Assembly (NCBI GenBank): GCA_904501925.1
Contig: CAJGCO010000002.1
Coordinates: 1 to 64,000, forward strand
DNA: 64,000 nucleotides
Origin: an uncultured Alphaproteobacteria bacterium
Lineage (GTDB): Bacteria > Pseudomonadota > Alphaproteobacteria > RF32 > CAG-239
Direction of reading: 5' to 3'
In this document: piece after piece, positions 46,012-53,822 of the stretch
Position numbering within the stretch: position 1 is the stretch's first letter
Layout of the letters: each line of letters opens with the position of its first letter
Translations under genes and position numbers: made by a program
Notes under the pieces: generated by a model
Databases searched by the model: none
Told to the model about the DNA's origin: nothing
The model's input: only the letters and a program-made list of their open reading frames with translations

Positions 46012-47601
46012 ATGCCAGAAAATATAGTAAACAAAAGAAAAACATTTGCGATTATTTCGCACCCTGACGCCGGTAAAACAACTTTAACAGAAAAGTTGTT
46101 GTTGTTCGGTGGTGCAATTCAACAAGCAGGAGCTGTAAAAGCAAGGGGAGAAAATCGCCGTGCCCATTCAGACTGGATGAAGGTTGAGCAAGAAAGAGGT
46201 ATTTCTGTTGCTTCTTCAGTAATGACTTTTGAATATAAAGATATAACATTTAATTTACTAGATACTCCAGGCCACGAAGACTTTTCAGAAGATACATATC
46301 GTGTATTAACAGCAGTTGATTCTGCTGTAATGGTTATTGACTCAGCAAAAGGTATCGAAACACAAACTAAAAAGCTTTTTGAAGTTTGTCGTTTACGTAA
46401 TATTCCTATTATTACTTACATAAACAAAATGGATAGAGAAGGCCAAGACCCATTCTTACTTTTAGATGATATTGAAAAAACTTTAGCATTAGATGTTTGC
46501 CCAGCAAGCTGGCCAATAGGAAGTGGTAAAGATTTCTTAGGTTGTTATGATCTCTTAAATGATCAACTCATTTTAATGAATAAAACTGGTAATAAAGGAC
46601 AATTAAACGACATCATCGAGACAGTTAATGGTTTAGATGATCCTAAGCTAGATGAATTATTGCCAGCTCATGCTCTTGAAAAATTAAGAGAAGATGTAAT
46701 GATGATAAAAGAATTATGTCCTCAATTTGATTTGGAATTATACCTTGCAGGAGCTTTAACACCAGTATTTTTTGGTAGTGCAATTAATAACTTCGGTGTA
46801 AAAGAAGTGTTAGATGGTCTTCATAAACTAGCACCAACTCCACGTCCTCAACCAGCATTAGAAAGAGAAATTCTAGCTAATGAAAAAAAAGTAACAGGAT
46901 TTATATTTAAGATACAAGCTAATATGGATCCAAAACACCGTGATAGAATTGCGTTCATGCGTATATGTTCAGGACACTTTAAACGAGGCATGACCTTAAA
47001 TCAAATCAGAACATCAAAGCCAATTAAAGTACCAACACCAGTTATGTTTTTAGCGCAAGAGCGTGAATTAGCAGAAGACGCTTATGCTGGTGATATTATT
47101 GGTATTCCAAACCATGGACAATTAAGGATTGGAGACACTTTAACAGAGGGTGAAAAATTACACTTTACCGGTATTCCAAGCTTTGCTCCAGAGTTGTTAA
47201 AATCAGTTAGAGCTTTAGATCCATTAAAATCAAAACACTTAGGAAATGCACTTCAACAAATAGCAGAAGAGGGGGGGGCAAGTGTTTTCAAACCAGTAAT
47301 TGGTTCAGAGTGGATAGTTGGTGTTGTTGGGGTGTTACAATTTGAGGTAATGGCTGATAGAATTCGTACAGAGTTTAATATCCCTGTTATATTTGAACCA
47401 ACACAATATTATACAGCTCGTTGGTTAAAGGCAAAGGATAATACTACACTTAATAAGTTTATTGATGCTAATCAAGCTAATATTGCAAACGATCACGATG
47501 GAGAAACAGTATTCCTAGCTCGCAATGCTTGGCATTTAAATAAAGCTAAAGAAGACTTCCCAGATGTTGAATTAAAAACAACCAGAGAACAAGTATTCTA
47601 A
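46012..47601 (+). CDS. prfC: Peptide chain release factor 3
   Basis: 529 residues, normal for RF3, the GTPase that recycles RF1 and RF2. G1 is ISHPDAGKTTLTEKLL, G3 DTPGHEDFSEDTYR and G4 NKMDREG. The domain order is that of RF3 rather than EF-G: PASWPIGSGKDFLG and FKIQANMDPKHRDRIAFMRI are typical. A run of seven G near 47273 keeps the frame. It stands alone, with divergent glycosyltransferase genes upstream. Confidence 0.96.
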   Translation: MPENIVNKRKTFAIISHPDAGKTTLTEKLLLFGGAIQQAGAVKARGENRRAHSDWMKVEQERGISVASSVMTFEYKDITFNLLDTPGHEDFSEDTYRVLTAVDSAVMVIDSAKGIETQTKKLFEVCRLRNIPIITYINKMDREGQDPFLLLDDIEKTLALDVCPASWPIGSGKDFLGCYDLLNDQLILMNKTGNKGQLNDIIETVNGLDDPKLDELLPAHALEKLREDVMMIKELCPQFDLELYLAGALTPVFFGSAINNFGVKEVLDGLHKLAPTPRPQPALEREILANEKKVTGFIFKIQANMDPKHRDRIAFMRICSGHFKRGMTLNQIRTSKPIKVPTPVMFLAQERELAEDAYAGDIIGIPNHGQLRIGDTLTEGEKLHFTGIPSFAPELLKSVRALDPLKSKHLGNALQQIAEEGGASVFKPVIGSEWIVGVVGVLQFEVMADRIRTEFNIPVIFEPTQYYTARWLKAKDNTTLNKFIDANQANIANDHDGETVFLARNAWHLNKAKEDFPDVELKTTREQVF

Positions 47602-47659
47602 AAATAAACTTGCTTTTTTCTTTAATATACTTTATAGATTAATTCTACTAATCCTAATT

Positions 47660-48049
47660 ATGTATATTATGAAAAAATTACCCGTAGTAGATGCTAGGTA
47701 TCCATTTACCTATGCAAGTGGCAACGTTCCACCAACTTATCGCTGTACCCAATGTGGTAAAACTCATGTTAAACTATGGCGTACATATTGCTGTATAGCC
47801 ATTGCAACTGATCTTCTGTGTCCAGAATGTTTAAGAGAGAAGTTCAAAACACCAAACTTTAAGCCTGTTTTGTTTTTAAATGAACAAGGTAATTATTGTT
47901 GGAAAAAAAATGAGCAAGAAACATTTCATACAGATCAAATAGGTACATATGTGCCCGCTGTGCCAACAGAAGAAAATGATACATTCTGGGGCTATACGTC
48001 AGTTCCCCAAGAAGGTGTTGAATGGTGGAGAAACCTTAATAACATGTAA
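47660..48049 (+). CDS. Zinc-ribbon-like conserved hypothetical protein
   Basis: 129 residues; ATG 47669 is an alternative start. Residues 24-70 hold YRCTQCGKTHVKLWR, then YCC and LLCPECLREK, a likely zinc ribbon. The second half ends IGTYVPAVPTEENDTFWGYT, then SVPQEGVEWWRNL. I recognise this combination from unnamed families scattered in bacteria and phages, where it often appears in orphan genes. The start is in a TAATTATG context with no clear ribosome site. It has a bidirectional terminator shared with the next gene. Function unknown. Confidence 0.6.
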   Translation: MYIMKKLPVVDARYPFTYASGNVPPTYRCTQCGKTHVKLWRTYCCIAIATDLLCPECLREKFKTPNFKPVLFLNEQGNYCWKKNEQETFHTDQIGTYVPAVPTEENDTFWGYTSVPQEGVEWWRNLNNM

Positions 48050-48052
48050 TCT

Positions 48053-48078
48053 AAAACCTAGCATTATGCTAGGTTTTT
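48053..48078. terminator. Bidirectional terminator
   Basis: AAAACCTAGC/GCTAGGTTTT palindrome between two converging hypotheticals. Confidence 0.85.
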
Positions 48079-48083
48079 CTAAT

Positions 48084-48578
48084 TTAAAAGAATGGATTAT
48101 AAGCCCACTGAAGTAAAGCCTGTCTTTGTTTTTTTCTACATTCAATATCATACATTGTACAATTTTTTTCGATTTGCGCTTTATGCCTCTTAAAAGCTAA
48201 CCATCTTTTTATTTGTATCTCATCAACATTCTTAATTCTACGTCCCATATAATATCTACAATACCATTGAAACCAACCTCTAACATCTGGCATAATAATC
48301 CATCCTTTATTTTGCCATTCTTTTAACGATTGCCTAGATTTAACTTTAAAATAATTACACCTAATATCAGGCTTATCCAAAGAAATCTTAGCATTATCAA
48401 ACCAATCTTTAGGAAATTCATTTTTACAATCATTTAAATAGTGTCCTTCAAATACTCCCAGTTCCAACATTTCTTTTGGGGTTAGCTCAGGTTTAAATCC
48501 ATTATTAAAAACATCTCCCATATCCATAATTAGTTTATATTCATAATTTTGTTGCATTTTATCATTAACAATAATCAT
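48084..48578 (-). CDS. Conserved hypothetical protein with WFQWYCRYYxGRR motif
   Basis: 164 residues with a strong GGAGGGAAT site before the ATG. It contains ELGVFEGHYLNDC, EFPKDWFDNAKIS, RGWFQWYCRYYMGRR and the terminal RQALLQWAYN. The pattern belongs to an unnamed family I recall from bacteria, algae and large viruses, with the same aromatic and arginine-rich core. No membrane segment or signal. Two cysteines occur in NCTMYDIECRKK. The conserved positive and aromatic residues would suit nucleic-acid binding, but no function is established that I know of. Confidence 0.6.
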   Translation of the reverse strand: MIIVNDKMQQNYEYKLIMDMGDVFNNGFKPELTPKEMLELGVFEGHYLNDCKNEFPKDWFDNAKISLDKPDIRCNYFKVKSRQSLKEWQNKGWIIMPDVRGWFQWYCRYYMGRRIKNVDEIQIKRWLAFKRHKAQIEKNCTMYDIECRKKQRQALLQWAYNPFF

Positions 48579-48615
48579 ATTCCCTCCAATAGTGATATAA
48601 TATCAATAAAAACAA

Positions 48616-48645
48616 AAAGCACCTAGAAATTAATCTAGGTGCTTT
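48616..48645 (-). terminator. Intrinsic terminator of the 48665-49419 gene pair
   Basis: AAAGCACCTAGA/TCTAGGTGCTTT stem followed on the minus strand by a T-run. Confidence 0.82.
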
Positions 48646-48664
48646 AAGCTTTTAAGAGCAATCA

Positions 48665-49015
48665 TCAATAAAGATTTGGGTAAACATCATGTCCCATATC
48701 TTCTTCATATTGACTTTTAATCATTACAACGCCAATCAAAGATACAACAATTGTTGCAAAAAGGGCAAAATAAATAACACTCATTGCATTAATGGTATTA
48801 TTGTCCAATAGCTTGAAATAATACCCCGTTAATCCAAAAATTGAGCCAAATAATCCCAATAAAAACCAAAGATTGAAACACATTATGACTCTTTCATGAA
48901 GCTTGTCATAAAACTCATATTTACGTTTCTTTTGTTCTTTTTCCATTGCTTTTTTTGCGTTTCCAACTGCTGTTTGCTCACTAGTAAAGTTTTTGTTATT
49001 GCTGTTTGTTTTCAT
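48665..49015 (-). CDS. Small two-helix membrane protein
   Basis: 116 residues. A charged, Lys-rich N-terminal part (about 1-45) precedes two hydrophobic helices, VIMCFNLWFLLGLFGSIFGL (about 49-68) and INAMSVIYFALFATIVVSLI (about 77-98). A short acidic tail ends DMGHDVYPNLY. No family is recognised. Its start overlaps the stop of the upstream 135-residue membrane protein by four bases (ATGA), so the two are coupled and may form a complex. Confidence 0.5.
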   Translation of the reverse strand: MKTNSNNKNFTSEQTAVGNAKKAMEKEQKKRKYEFYDKLHERVIMCFNLWFLLGLFGSIFGLTGYYFKLLDNNTINAMSVIYFALFATIVVSLIGVVMIKSQYEEDMGHDVYPNLY

Positions 49016-49419
49016 TTTTCTAAAGATTTTAAATCATTTAAAACAAATTCGCCTCTTTTAGTAAACTCCCAAAAGAGTGAATTCTCTTTTTTTTCATAAA
49101 GTTCGTGTATAACACCTTTATCTAAAAGATAATCATACATTTCCTCACCATAAGCATCGATAAGCTCATCTCTTGTACCAGTCTTTTGTGATGCACAAAA
49201 ATCAATAGCACGTTTTTTTACCAACAAACATTCATTTTCTCTCGTTGTTTTGCGGTGGTCTACAATTATGTCCAAGACCAAATACCCGCCACAAAAAAAC
49301 ACAACAGCAAATAGAGCAAAGTGTTCATATAGTTGTATATTGTACGTAATTAGTCCCATATACACTAACAAACTAATAACACCCATAAAGCCAAAAAAAG
49401 TAGAAAATTTTTTAATCAT
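49012..49419 (-). CDS. Small membrane protein with helical C-terminal domain
   Basis: 135 residues. Two hydrophobic helices at about 8-26 and 32-52 lead into a soluble part. The soluble part contains RTRDELIDAYGEEMYDYLLDKG (read in two stretches of the sequence) and TKRGEFVLNDLKSLE, which looks like a small winged-helix-like or helical domain. No known family. It is coupled to the 116-residue membrane protein by a four-base overlap. The upstream spacing to the plus-strand gene at 49575 is 155 nt, room for two divergent promoters. Confidence 0.5.
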   Translation of the reverse strand: MIKKFSTFFGFMGVISLLVYMGLITYNIQLYEHFALFAVVFFCGGYLVLDIIVDHRKTTRENECLLVKKRAIDFCASQKTGTRDELIDAYGEEMYDYLLDKGVIHELYEKKENSLFWEFTKRGEFVLNDLKSLEK

Positions 49420-49574
49420 AATTCTTTATATAATAAGGTTACACAATAATTTTTTTATTGGACAAAATATACATATATTAAATTTTAAAAGCAAGAAAAA
49501 ACTTGAAATTTATTTTTATTTATGTAAGTTAAAGACAATTTTTAATTATCAAGATATTATTAATTTATATAATT

Positions 49575-49901
49575 ATGAAAACATTATTTAAAATTTTATT
49601 CCCATCACTGCTTGTGATTTGTGTTGGCTACATTGCAGCACAATATTGTAATATATATTGGCCAATAATCATAATTGGATGCATACTTTTTTTTCTTATC
49701 CAAATTTGTATGTACAAAAAAAATCCTCGGGGAATGAATAAAATATGGTTTGGGCTATCGGTTTGGGGAAGTTTTGCCACAATCTCTACGTCCCTAATAG
49801 ATAACAGTTATCTTAATGAAATATTGAGCTTGATTAGTGGTTCAATGTTTTTTCTCTATTTGTTTTTTGTTATAATTCCCGAATATTATAGCAAAAGATA
49901 A
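49575..49901 (+). CDS. Small four-helix membrane protein
   Basis: 108 residues with four predicted helices (about 5-22, 28-45, 58-76 and 84-103) and a short polar end YYSKR. It resembles the 53823-54158 protein in size and helix order, and in the pattern YKK..(R) after helix 2 and FFLYLFFVIIPEYYSKR versus VFLFTYFFVWFPAIMQKK at the end. They are probably distant paralogs. No Shine-Dalgarno is visible; the start lies in TATAATTATG. It has its own strong terminator. Function unknown. Confidence 0.55.
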   Translation: MKTLFKILFPSLLVICVGYIAAQYCNIYWPIIIIGCILFFLIQICMYKKNPRGMNKIWFGLSVWGSFATISTSLIDNSYLNEILSLISGSMFFLYLFFVIIPEYYSKR

Positions 49902-49907
49902 TTATTA

Positions 49908-49938
49908 AACACCCTTTTGCAACAAAAGGGTGTTTTTT
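49908..49938 (+). terminator. Intrinsic terminator
   Basis: AACACCCTTTTG/CAAAAGGGTGTT stem with trailing T-run after the 108-residue membrane protein. Confidence 0.88.
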
Positions 49939-49960
49939 GTTATAAAAATATATAAAAAAC

Positions 49961-49989
49961 TTGTTTATTAAATATTAAATAACTATAAC
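49961..49989 (+). promoter_or_regulatory. Promoter of the 50033-50527 gene
   Basis: TTGTTT (49961-49966), 17 nt, TATAAC (49984-49989). Leader of about 37 nt without a ribosome site. Confidence 0.5.
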
Positions 49990-50032
49990 AAAATAAATCA
50001 AAAAATTATTATAACCTAATACTTTGTTAATT

Positions 50033-50527
50033 ATGATATTTACAGATGGAAAAAAATGTTTTGTTGACAAAGAATTTCGTATAACTGAAGAGTTAAACAA
50101 TGCTTTTGCTTTTGTCAACGTCCTGCCTTCAACAGAGGTAGAAATTCTATTTTTAACTCCTATTGCAAATAACCTAAATCGCTATGAAGCTATTGAAGTT
50201 ATAAAACAAAAAGGAGAAGAACTAGGCTATGAAGCGAGCCTTCCAACTTGTGAGAGTTGTTATTTGTTAAATTATGCCACAAACGAAAATCCTTTTATTA
50301 AAGATTGTCATGTGGAAATATCAAACTCAAAAGAGTTAAGAACATGTAGCAATTGTTTTGTAAAAGTAAACTCATTAGGGCAAATTAAAACAGCAGATAC
50401 CAAAGAAATTCTTGGTAATGTGTATTTATCCATAAAAAGGCCCTTAATAGAGTTTATCAGATTAAATTCCTCGTCATGTTTTCCCAAAGATTATATGATG
50501 ACGTGGTGTAAAGACGTCCAACATTAA
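50033..50527 (+). CDS. Hypothetical protein with two CxxC pairs
   Basis: 164 residues from ATG 50033; a TTG nine bases earlier is possible but less likely. Cysteine pairs occur in CESCYLL and CSNCFVKV, plus SSSCFP and MTWCKD near the end, so a zinc-stabilised fold is plausible. The N-terminal third is alpha/beta, with FAFVNVLPSTEVEILFLTP. No signal peptide. I do not recognise it. There is no Shine-Dalgarno box (TTAATTATG context) and the gene ends at a long perfect terminator. It directly precedes the thrS regulatory region. Confidence 0.5.
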   Translation: MIFTDGKKCFVDKEFRITEELNNAFAFVNVLPSTEVEILFLTPIANNLNRYEAIEVIKQKGEELGYEASLPTCESCYLLNYATNENPFIKDCHVEISNSKELRTCSNCFVKVNSLGQIKTADTKEILGNVYLSIKRPLIEFIRLNSSSCFPKDYMMTWCKDVQH

Positions 50528-50575
50528 TTAATATTATAGCCGACAGTTTGTACTGCCGGCTATAATATTAAAAAA
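50524..50575. terminator. Long bidirectional terminator
   Basis: A near-perfect stem of about 19 bp (TTAATATTATAGCCG paired with CGGCTATAATATTAA, inner CAGT/ACTG) followed by six to seven A. For the minus direction, the T-rich flank also fits. It isolates thrS from the upstream gene. Confidence 0.8.
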
Positions 50576-50579
50576 AGTA

Positions 50580-50608
50580 TTTACAAAATAAAAAAAATAT
50601 GGTACTAT
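50580..50608 (+). promoter_or_regulatory. Promoter of the thrS leader
   Basis: TTTACA (50580-50585), 17 nt, TACTAT (50603-50608). Start is expected at about 50614-50616, essentially on the ATG of the leader peptide, so that peptide may be translated from a leaderless mRNA. Confidence 0.7.
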
Positions 50609-50615
50609 CCACTTC

Positions 50616-50720
50616 ATGATAAACGTAGTTAACATATTTAGATTAAAAAATAAAGATGCTTTATATAGAGCGTCTCTTTTGTTGTATTTAAATAATATAT
50701 ACACCTCTATCACCGCTTAA
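50616..50720 (+). CDS. thrS leader peptide, 34 residues
   Basis: ATG 50616 to TAA 50718-50720 encodes 34 residues beginning MINVVNIFRLKNK and ending NNIYTSITA. The last codons are ACC TCT ATC ACC GCT TAA, with two threonine codons, both ACC, which is unusual in DNA this AT-rich. The stretch ACCTCTAT (50703-50710) is exactly complementary to ATAGAGGT (50791-50798), which contains the thrS ribosome site AGAGG. The stop lies inside a hairpin ACCGC/GCGGT. This is the layout of an amino-acid-sensing leader peptide. Its translation is inferred, not shown. Confidence 0.6.
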   Translation: MINVVNIFRLKNKDALYRASLLLYLNNIYTSITA

Positions 50721-50798
50721 TTGCGGTTATGTTATATTTTTTTTGATGGTTAGAAAACCATACTAATCAATTTTTTATAAATAATATTATATAGAGGT
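50703..50798 (+). promoter_or_regulatory. thrS attenuator: hairpins and anti-Shine-Dalgarno pairing
   Basis: Three elements overlap. ACCGC/GCGGT (50712-50726) is followed by a T-rich stretch ending in eight T (50737-50744). TTGAT GGTT/AACC ATCAA (50743-50770) is followed by six T (50771-50776), a second terminator-like hairpin. ACCTCTAT (50703-50710) can pair with ATAGAGGT (50791-50798), covering the thrS ribosome site. A ribosome stalled at the threonine codons would cover the first strand and free the site. Confidence 0.6.
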
Positions 50799-50803
50799 TT
50801 AAA

Positions 50804-52081
50804 ATGAGTAACGAAAAACAAAACATAGAAAAATCATTATCACCAAACGATCATCGTCGTATTGGTAAAGATTTAGATTTATTTTCAATTGATGAATATG
50901 TAGGGCAAGGACTAGCCTTGTGGCATCCAAATGGTGCAATTATTCGTCAAGAAATAGAAGATTTTTGGAAAAAAGCACATAAAAAAGCAGGGTATCAATA
51001 TGTATATTCTCCAGTAATTGGTTTAAAACAATTATGGGAAAAATCCGGTCACTTAGACCATTTTAGTGATTGTATGTATCCACCAATGGACATGGCTCAA
51101 AAAAATAAAAAAGAGCAGGGTGCATACTATGTTAAGCCAATGAGCTGTCCATTCCATGTTCGTATATATAATGCATCGCCTAAAAGTTATAAAGAATTAC
51201 CCATTCGGTATTGTGAGTTAGGAAACGTATATCGTTATGAAGCATCAGGTGGTTTACAGGGGCTATTACGTGTCAGATGTATTACGCAAGATGATGCCCA
51301 TATAATTTGCCGAGAAGATCAATTTATTTCAGAGCTTTCAAAAGTTTTTGATTTTGGATTAGAAATAAATAAAGTCTTTGGCTATGATAAATTTAAGGTT
51401 TATTTTTCTTTAAGAGATATGGAAAATAATTCCGATAAATATATCAAAAATGAACCAATTTGGCAATTTGCAGAAAAATCCATAGAAAAGGTCTTAAAAA
51501 ACAAAAAAATAGATTATGAATTAGATGTTGGTGGTGCAAAGTTTTATGGTCCAGCAATAGATGTAAAAGCCATTGATAGCAATGGTAAAGAATGGCAATG
51601 TATGACGATTCAATTGGATATGAATTTACCCCAAAAATGGGGAATGTCATATATTGGTAAAGATGGTAAAAAACATACGCCAATTATGCTCCATCGGGCT
51701 ATTTTAGGCTCAGTTGAACGTTTTATTGGTGTTTATCTAGAAAAATGCCAAGGAAATCTTCCTCTTTGGCTATCACCAGTTCAAGTAAAAATCATACCAG
51801 TATCAGAAAAACATCTAGCATATGCTAAAAAAATAGAAAAAAAACTATCAAATCTAGATATAAGGGCCAAATGTGACATAGATGTAGATACGATCGGAGC
51901 TCAAATTCGTAAGGCAAAACTTCAAAAAATACCTTATGCAATAATTGTCGGAGATAAAGAGTTAGAGAATAATTCTATATCAGTTCGTTTTAGAAACCAA
52001 AAACAACTAAACGATATAAAACTTTCAGACTTTATTAAAAGATTGAAAAAAAATATCAAACAAAAAAGTCTAGATTTATAA
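50804..52081 (+). CDS. thrS: Threonyl-tRNA synthetase lacking TGS and editing domains
   Basis: 425 residues against about 640 for a standard bacterial enzyme. It starts where the catalytic domain begins. Motif 2 region reads NVYRYEASGGLQGLLRVR, then TQDDAHIICRE; motif 3 is LHRAILGSVERFIG. The zinc ligands are kept: Cys in KPMSCPFHVR, His in QDDAHI and His in IMLHRAI. The C-terminal anticodon-binding domain (SPVQVKIIPVSEKH, then IGAQIRKAKLQKIPYAIIVG) is complete. The N-terminal TGS domain and the proofreading domain that clears Ser-tRNA-Thr are missing. It could be the only ThrRS or a second copy; the window does not say. Confidence 0.9.
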   Translation: MSNEKQNIEKSLSPNDHRRIGKDLDLFSIDEYVGQGLALWHPNGAIIRQEIEDFWKKAHKKAGYQYVYSPVIGLKQLWEKSGHLDHFSDCMYPPMDMAQKNKKEQGAYYVKPMSCPFHVRIYNASPKSYKELPIRYCELGNVYRYEASGGLQGLLRVRCITQDDAHIICREDQFISELSKVFDFGLEINKVFGYDKFKVYFSLRDMENNSDKYIKNEPIWQFAEKSIEKVLKNKKIDYELDVGGAKFYGPAIDVKAIDSNGKEWQCMTIQLDMNLPQKWGMSYIGKDGKKHTPIMLHRAILGSVERFIGVYLEKCQGNLPLWLSPVQVKIIPVSEKHLAYAKKIEKKLSNLDIRAKCDIDVDTIGAQIRKAKLQKIPYAIIVGDKELENNSISVRFRNQKQLNDIKLSDFIKRLKKNIKQKSLDL

Positions 52082-52088
52082 TAAAAAA

Positions 52089-52114
52089 GAAGGGGGATAA
52101 TTCCCCCTTTTTTA
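52089..52114. terminator. Bidirectional terminator after thrS
   Basis: AAGGGGG/CCCCCTT stem flanked by A and T runs, shared with the converging gene at 52119. Confidence 0.85.
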
Positions 52115-52118
52115 GTAA

Positions 52119-52556
52119 TTAGTATCTATAGCTTTTGAAACTAGAAAAAAACACATCTTTTTTTATGTTGTTAATATGTGTGATATTAGGGTTATTCATA
52201 ATTTCTCCTAATTCAATCTGACAAAAAGTACTTCTTTCATCAGCACCATTAACAAACGCCATAATATTTCCAGATGCTTTTTTAATATATCTTGATGAAG
52301 CAATTTTCCAAATGTTAGTTATTTCTTCACTAACATCATTTACTTTTCCATTTAATCCTAGTTCAATAAGAGCTTTGCCACATTCTGTATTATCAAGCAT
52401 CATAGCCTTGGGATTATTTTTTACATATTCAAGTGCATTTATTTTATTTTCATCATTTGGCATAAAACTTACACTATAAACAACAGCGCAACTTTTAGGA
52501 GTTTTAACATCTCCATTCTTTGCAATTTCTAAAGCTTTTAATAATAAATCTCTCAT
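52119..52556 (-). CDS. Hypothetical cytoplasmic protein
   Basis: 145 residues from ATG 52556; a TTG four codons upstream is an alternative and neither has a ribosome site. The N-terminal half is helical (LLLKALEIAKNG, KALIELGLNGKVNDVSEEI). The second half has a conserved-looking core IWKIASSRYIKKASGNIMAF, VNGADERSTFCQIELGEIMN, NPNITHIN. The alternation suggests an alpha/beta fold with a Cys near the edge. I do not recognise a named family. It ends at the terminator shared with thrS. Confidence 0.5.
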   Translation of the reverse strand: MRDLLLKALEIAKNGDVKTPKSCAVVYSVSFMPNDENKINALEYVKNNPKAMMLDNTECGKALIELGLNGKVNDVSEEITNIWKIASSRYIKKASGNIMAFVNGADERSTFCQIELGEIMNNPNITHINNIKKDVFFSSFKSYRY

Positions 52557-52704
52557 ATCAATATACAAAAAAATTAAACCACGAAAAAATCATATGATTT
52601 AAATAAAAAAAGTCAATTAAAATAAAAGTACATAAAAAATAAAAGTAATTGCTTTTAAATTATCACATGCTAAATTTTGCATTCAACTTAAAAGAGAGGT
52701 AGAA

Positions 52705-53661
52705 ATGTTATATGCTATTTTTTTAATAATTGCTGGTTTTATATTGTTAATGGGTGGAGCTGAATATCTAGTTAAAGGAGCTGTAGATATAGCCGCAAAA
52801 TTAAAAATACCAACAATTATCGTAGGGCTTACAATTGTTGCATTTGGTACATCAACACCAGAATTCGTTGTTAGCATCAAAGCAGCCATAAATGGTTCTG
52901 CAGGTATTTCAGTTGGTAATGTTATTGGTTCAAATACTGCTAATATTTTACTAATTTTAGGCATAACAGCATTAATTTCGCCAATAAAATGTCGTCGTCG
53001 TATATTTTTAAGAGACTATAAATTTTTATTTGCAGTTAGCTTACTATTTAGTTTGTTTACCTTAAATGGCAGAGTAGATACTTGGCAAGGTATTGTATTT
53101 CTTTTATTGTTATTAGGATTTATTTATCATAACTATAAGAATTCATCACAAGAAGATATTGACGATGGCGAAGAAAAAGAGGGCGATACATCGTGGTTAA
53201 AAGTTATTTTTATCACATTAGGTGGATTGTTTGCTATATTGTTTGGTGCAGATATTCTTGTTAAAGGTGCTGTTAATATGGCAAGAATTTTAGGTGTTTC
53301 AGAAGAAATAATTGGGTTAACAATCATTGCAGTTGGTACATCTCTTCCCGAACTTGCAACAACAGTCCTTGCCACATTAAGACGTCAAACAGGTGTTGCT
53401 CTCGGAAATATTGTTGGTTCAAATATCTGGAATATAGTGTTTATTATGGGTGCTACATCCACCATAACAGAAGTAAATGTTCCAAAACAATTTATCTATT
53501 ATGACGTATGGGTAATGTTGTTTGCAACCTTAATATTATATCCTGCAATGATGACCAAAGCTCGCTTAACAAGATTAGAAGGTTTCTTATTTTTTGTAGT
53601 ATATGTAGCATACATCATTAGCCAAATTTTAATTTCAAAAGGAATTTGGGTTATAGCTTAA
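52705..53661 (+). CDS. Calcium/cation antiporter (CaCA family, YrbG-like)
   Basis: 318 residues with about ten membrane helices in two inverted halves. Each half carries the alpha-repeat motif: IVAFGTSTPEFVVSIKAA then GNVIGSNTANILLILG, and IAVGTSLPELATTVLATL then GNIVGSNIWNIVFIMG. The acidic residue in TPE and LPE binds the cation. YrbG-type proteins exchange Na+ or H+ for Ca2+ across the inner membrane. A GAGAGG box precedes ATG 52705. It is monocistronic, ending at a strong terminator. Confidence 0.93.
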   Translation: MLYAIFLIIAGFILLMGGAEYLVKGAVDIAAKLKIPTIIVGLTIVAFGTSTPEFVVSIKAAINGSAGISVGNVIGSNTANILLILGITALISPIKCRRRIFLRDYKFLFAVSLLFSLFTLNGRVDTWQGIVFLLLLLGFIYHNYKNSSQEDIDDGEEKEGDTSWLKVIFITLGGLFAILFGADILVKGAVNMARILGVSEEIIGLTIIAVGTSLPELATTVLATLRRQTGVALGNIVGSNIWNIVFIMGATSTITEVNVPKQFIYYDVWVMLFATLILYPAMMTKARLTRLEGFLFFVVYVAYIISQILISKGIWVIA

Positions 53662-53705
53662 AAATTTTTTATTACCTTTAAGCTATTTATTAAAGACTAA
53701 ATTTG

Positions 53706-53732
53706 AAAGCTCCTCATATGAGGAGCTTTTTT
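53706..53732 (+). terminator. Intrinsic terminator of the antiporter gene
   Basis: AAAGCTCCTC/GAGGAGCTTT stem with six T; nearly identical to the hairpin at 54162-54187. Confidence 0.88.
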
Positions 53733-53744
53733 GAATAATAAATA

Positions 53745-53772
53745 TTGCATTTAAATAAGTAATATATATAAT
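53745..53772 (+). promoter_or_regulatory. Promoter of the 53823-54158 gene
   Basis: TTGCAT (53745-53750), 16 nt, TATAAT (53767-53772), followed by GCGAAC. Leader of about 44 nt without a ribosome site. Confidence 0.65.
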
Positions 53773-53822
53773 GCGAACAAAATTATACTATTTTGATATT
53801 ATTAACTTAAAATATTAGATTT

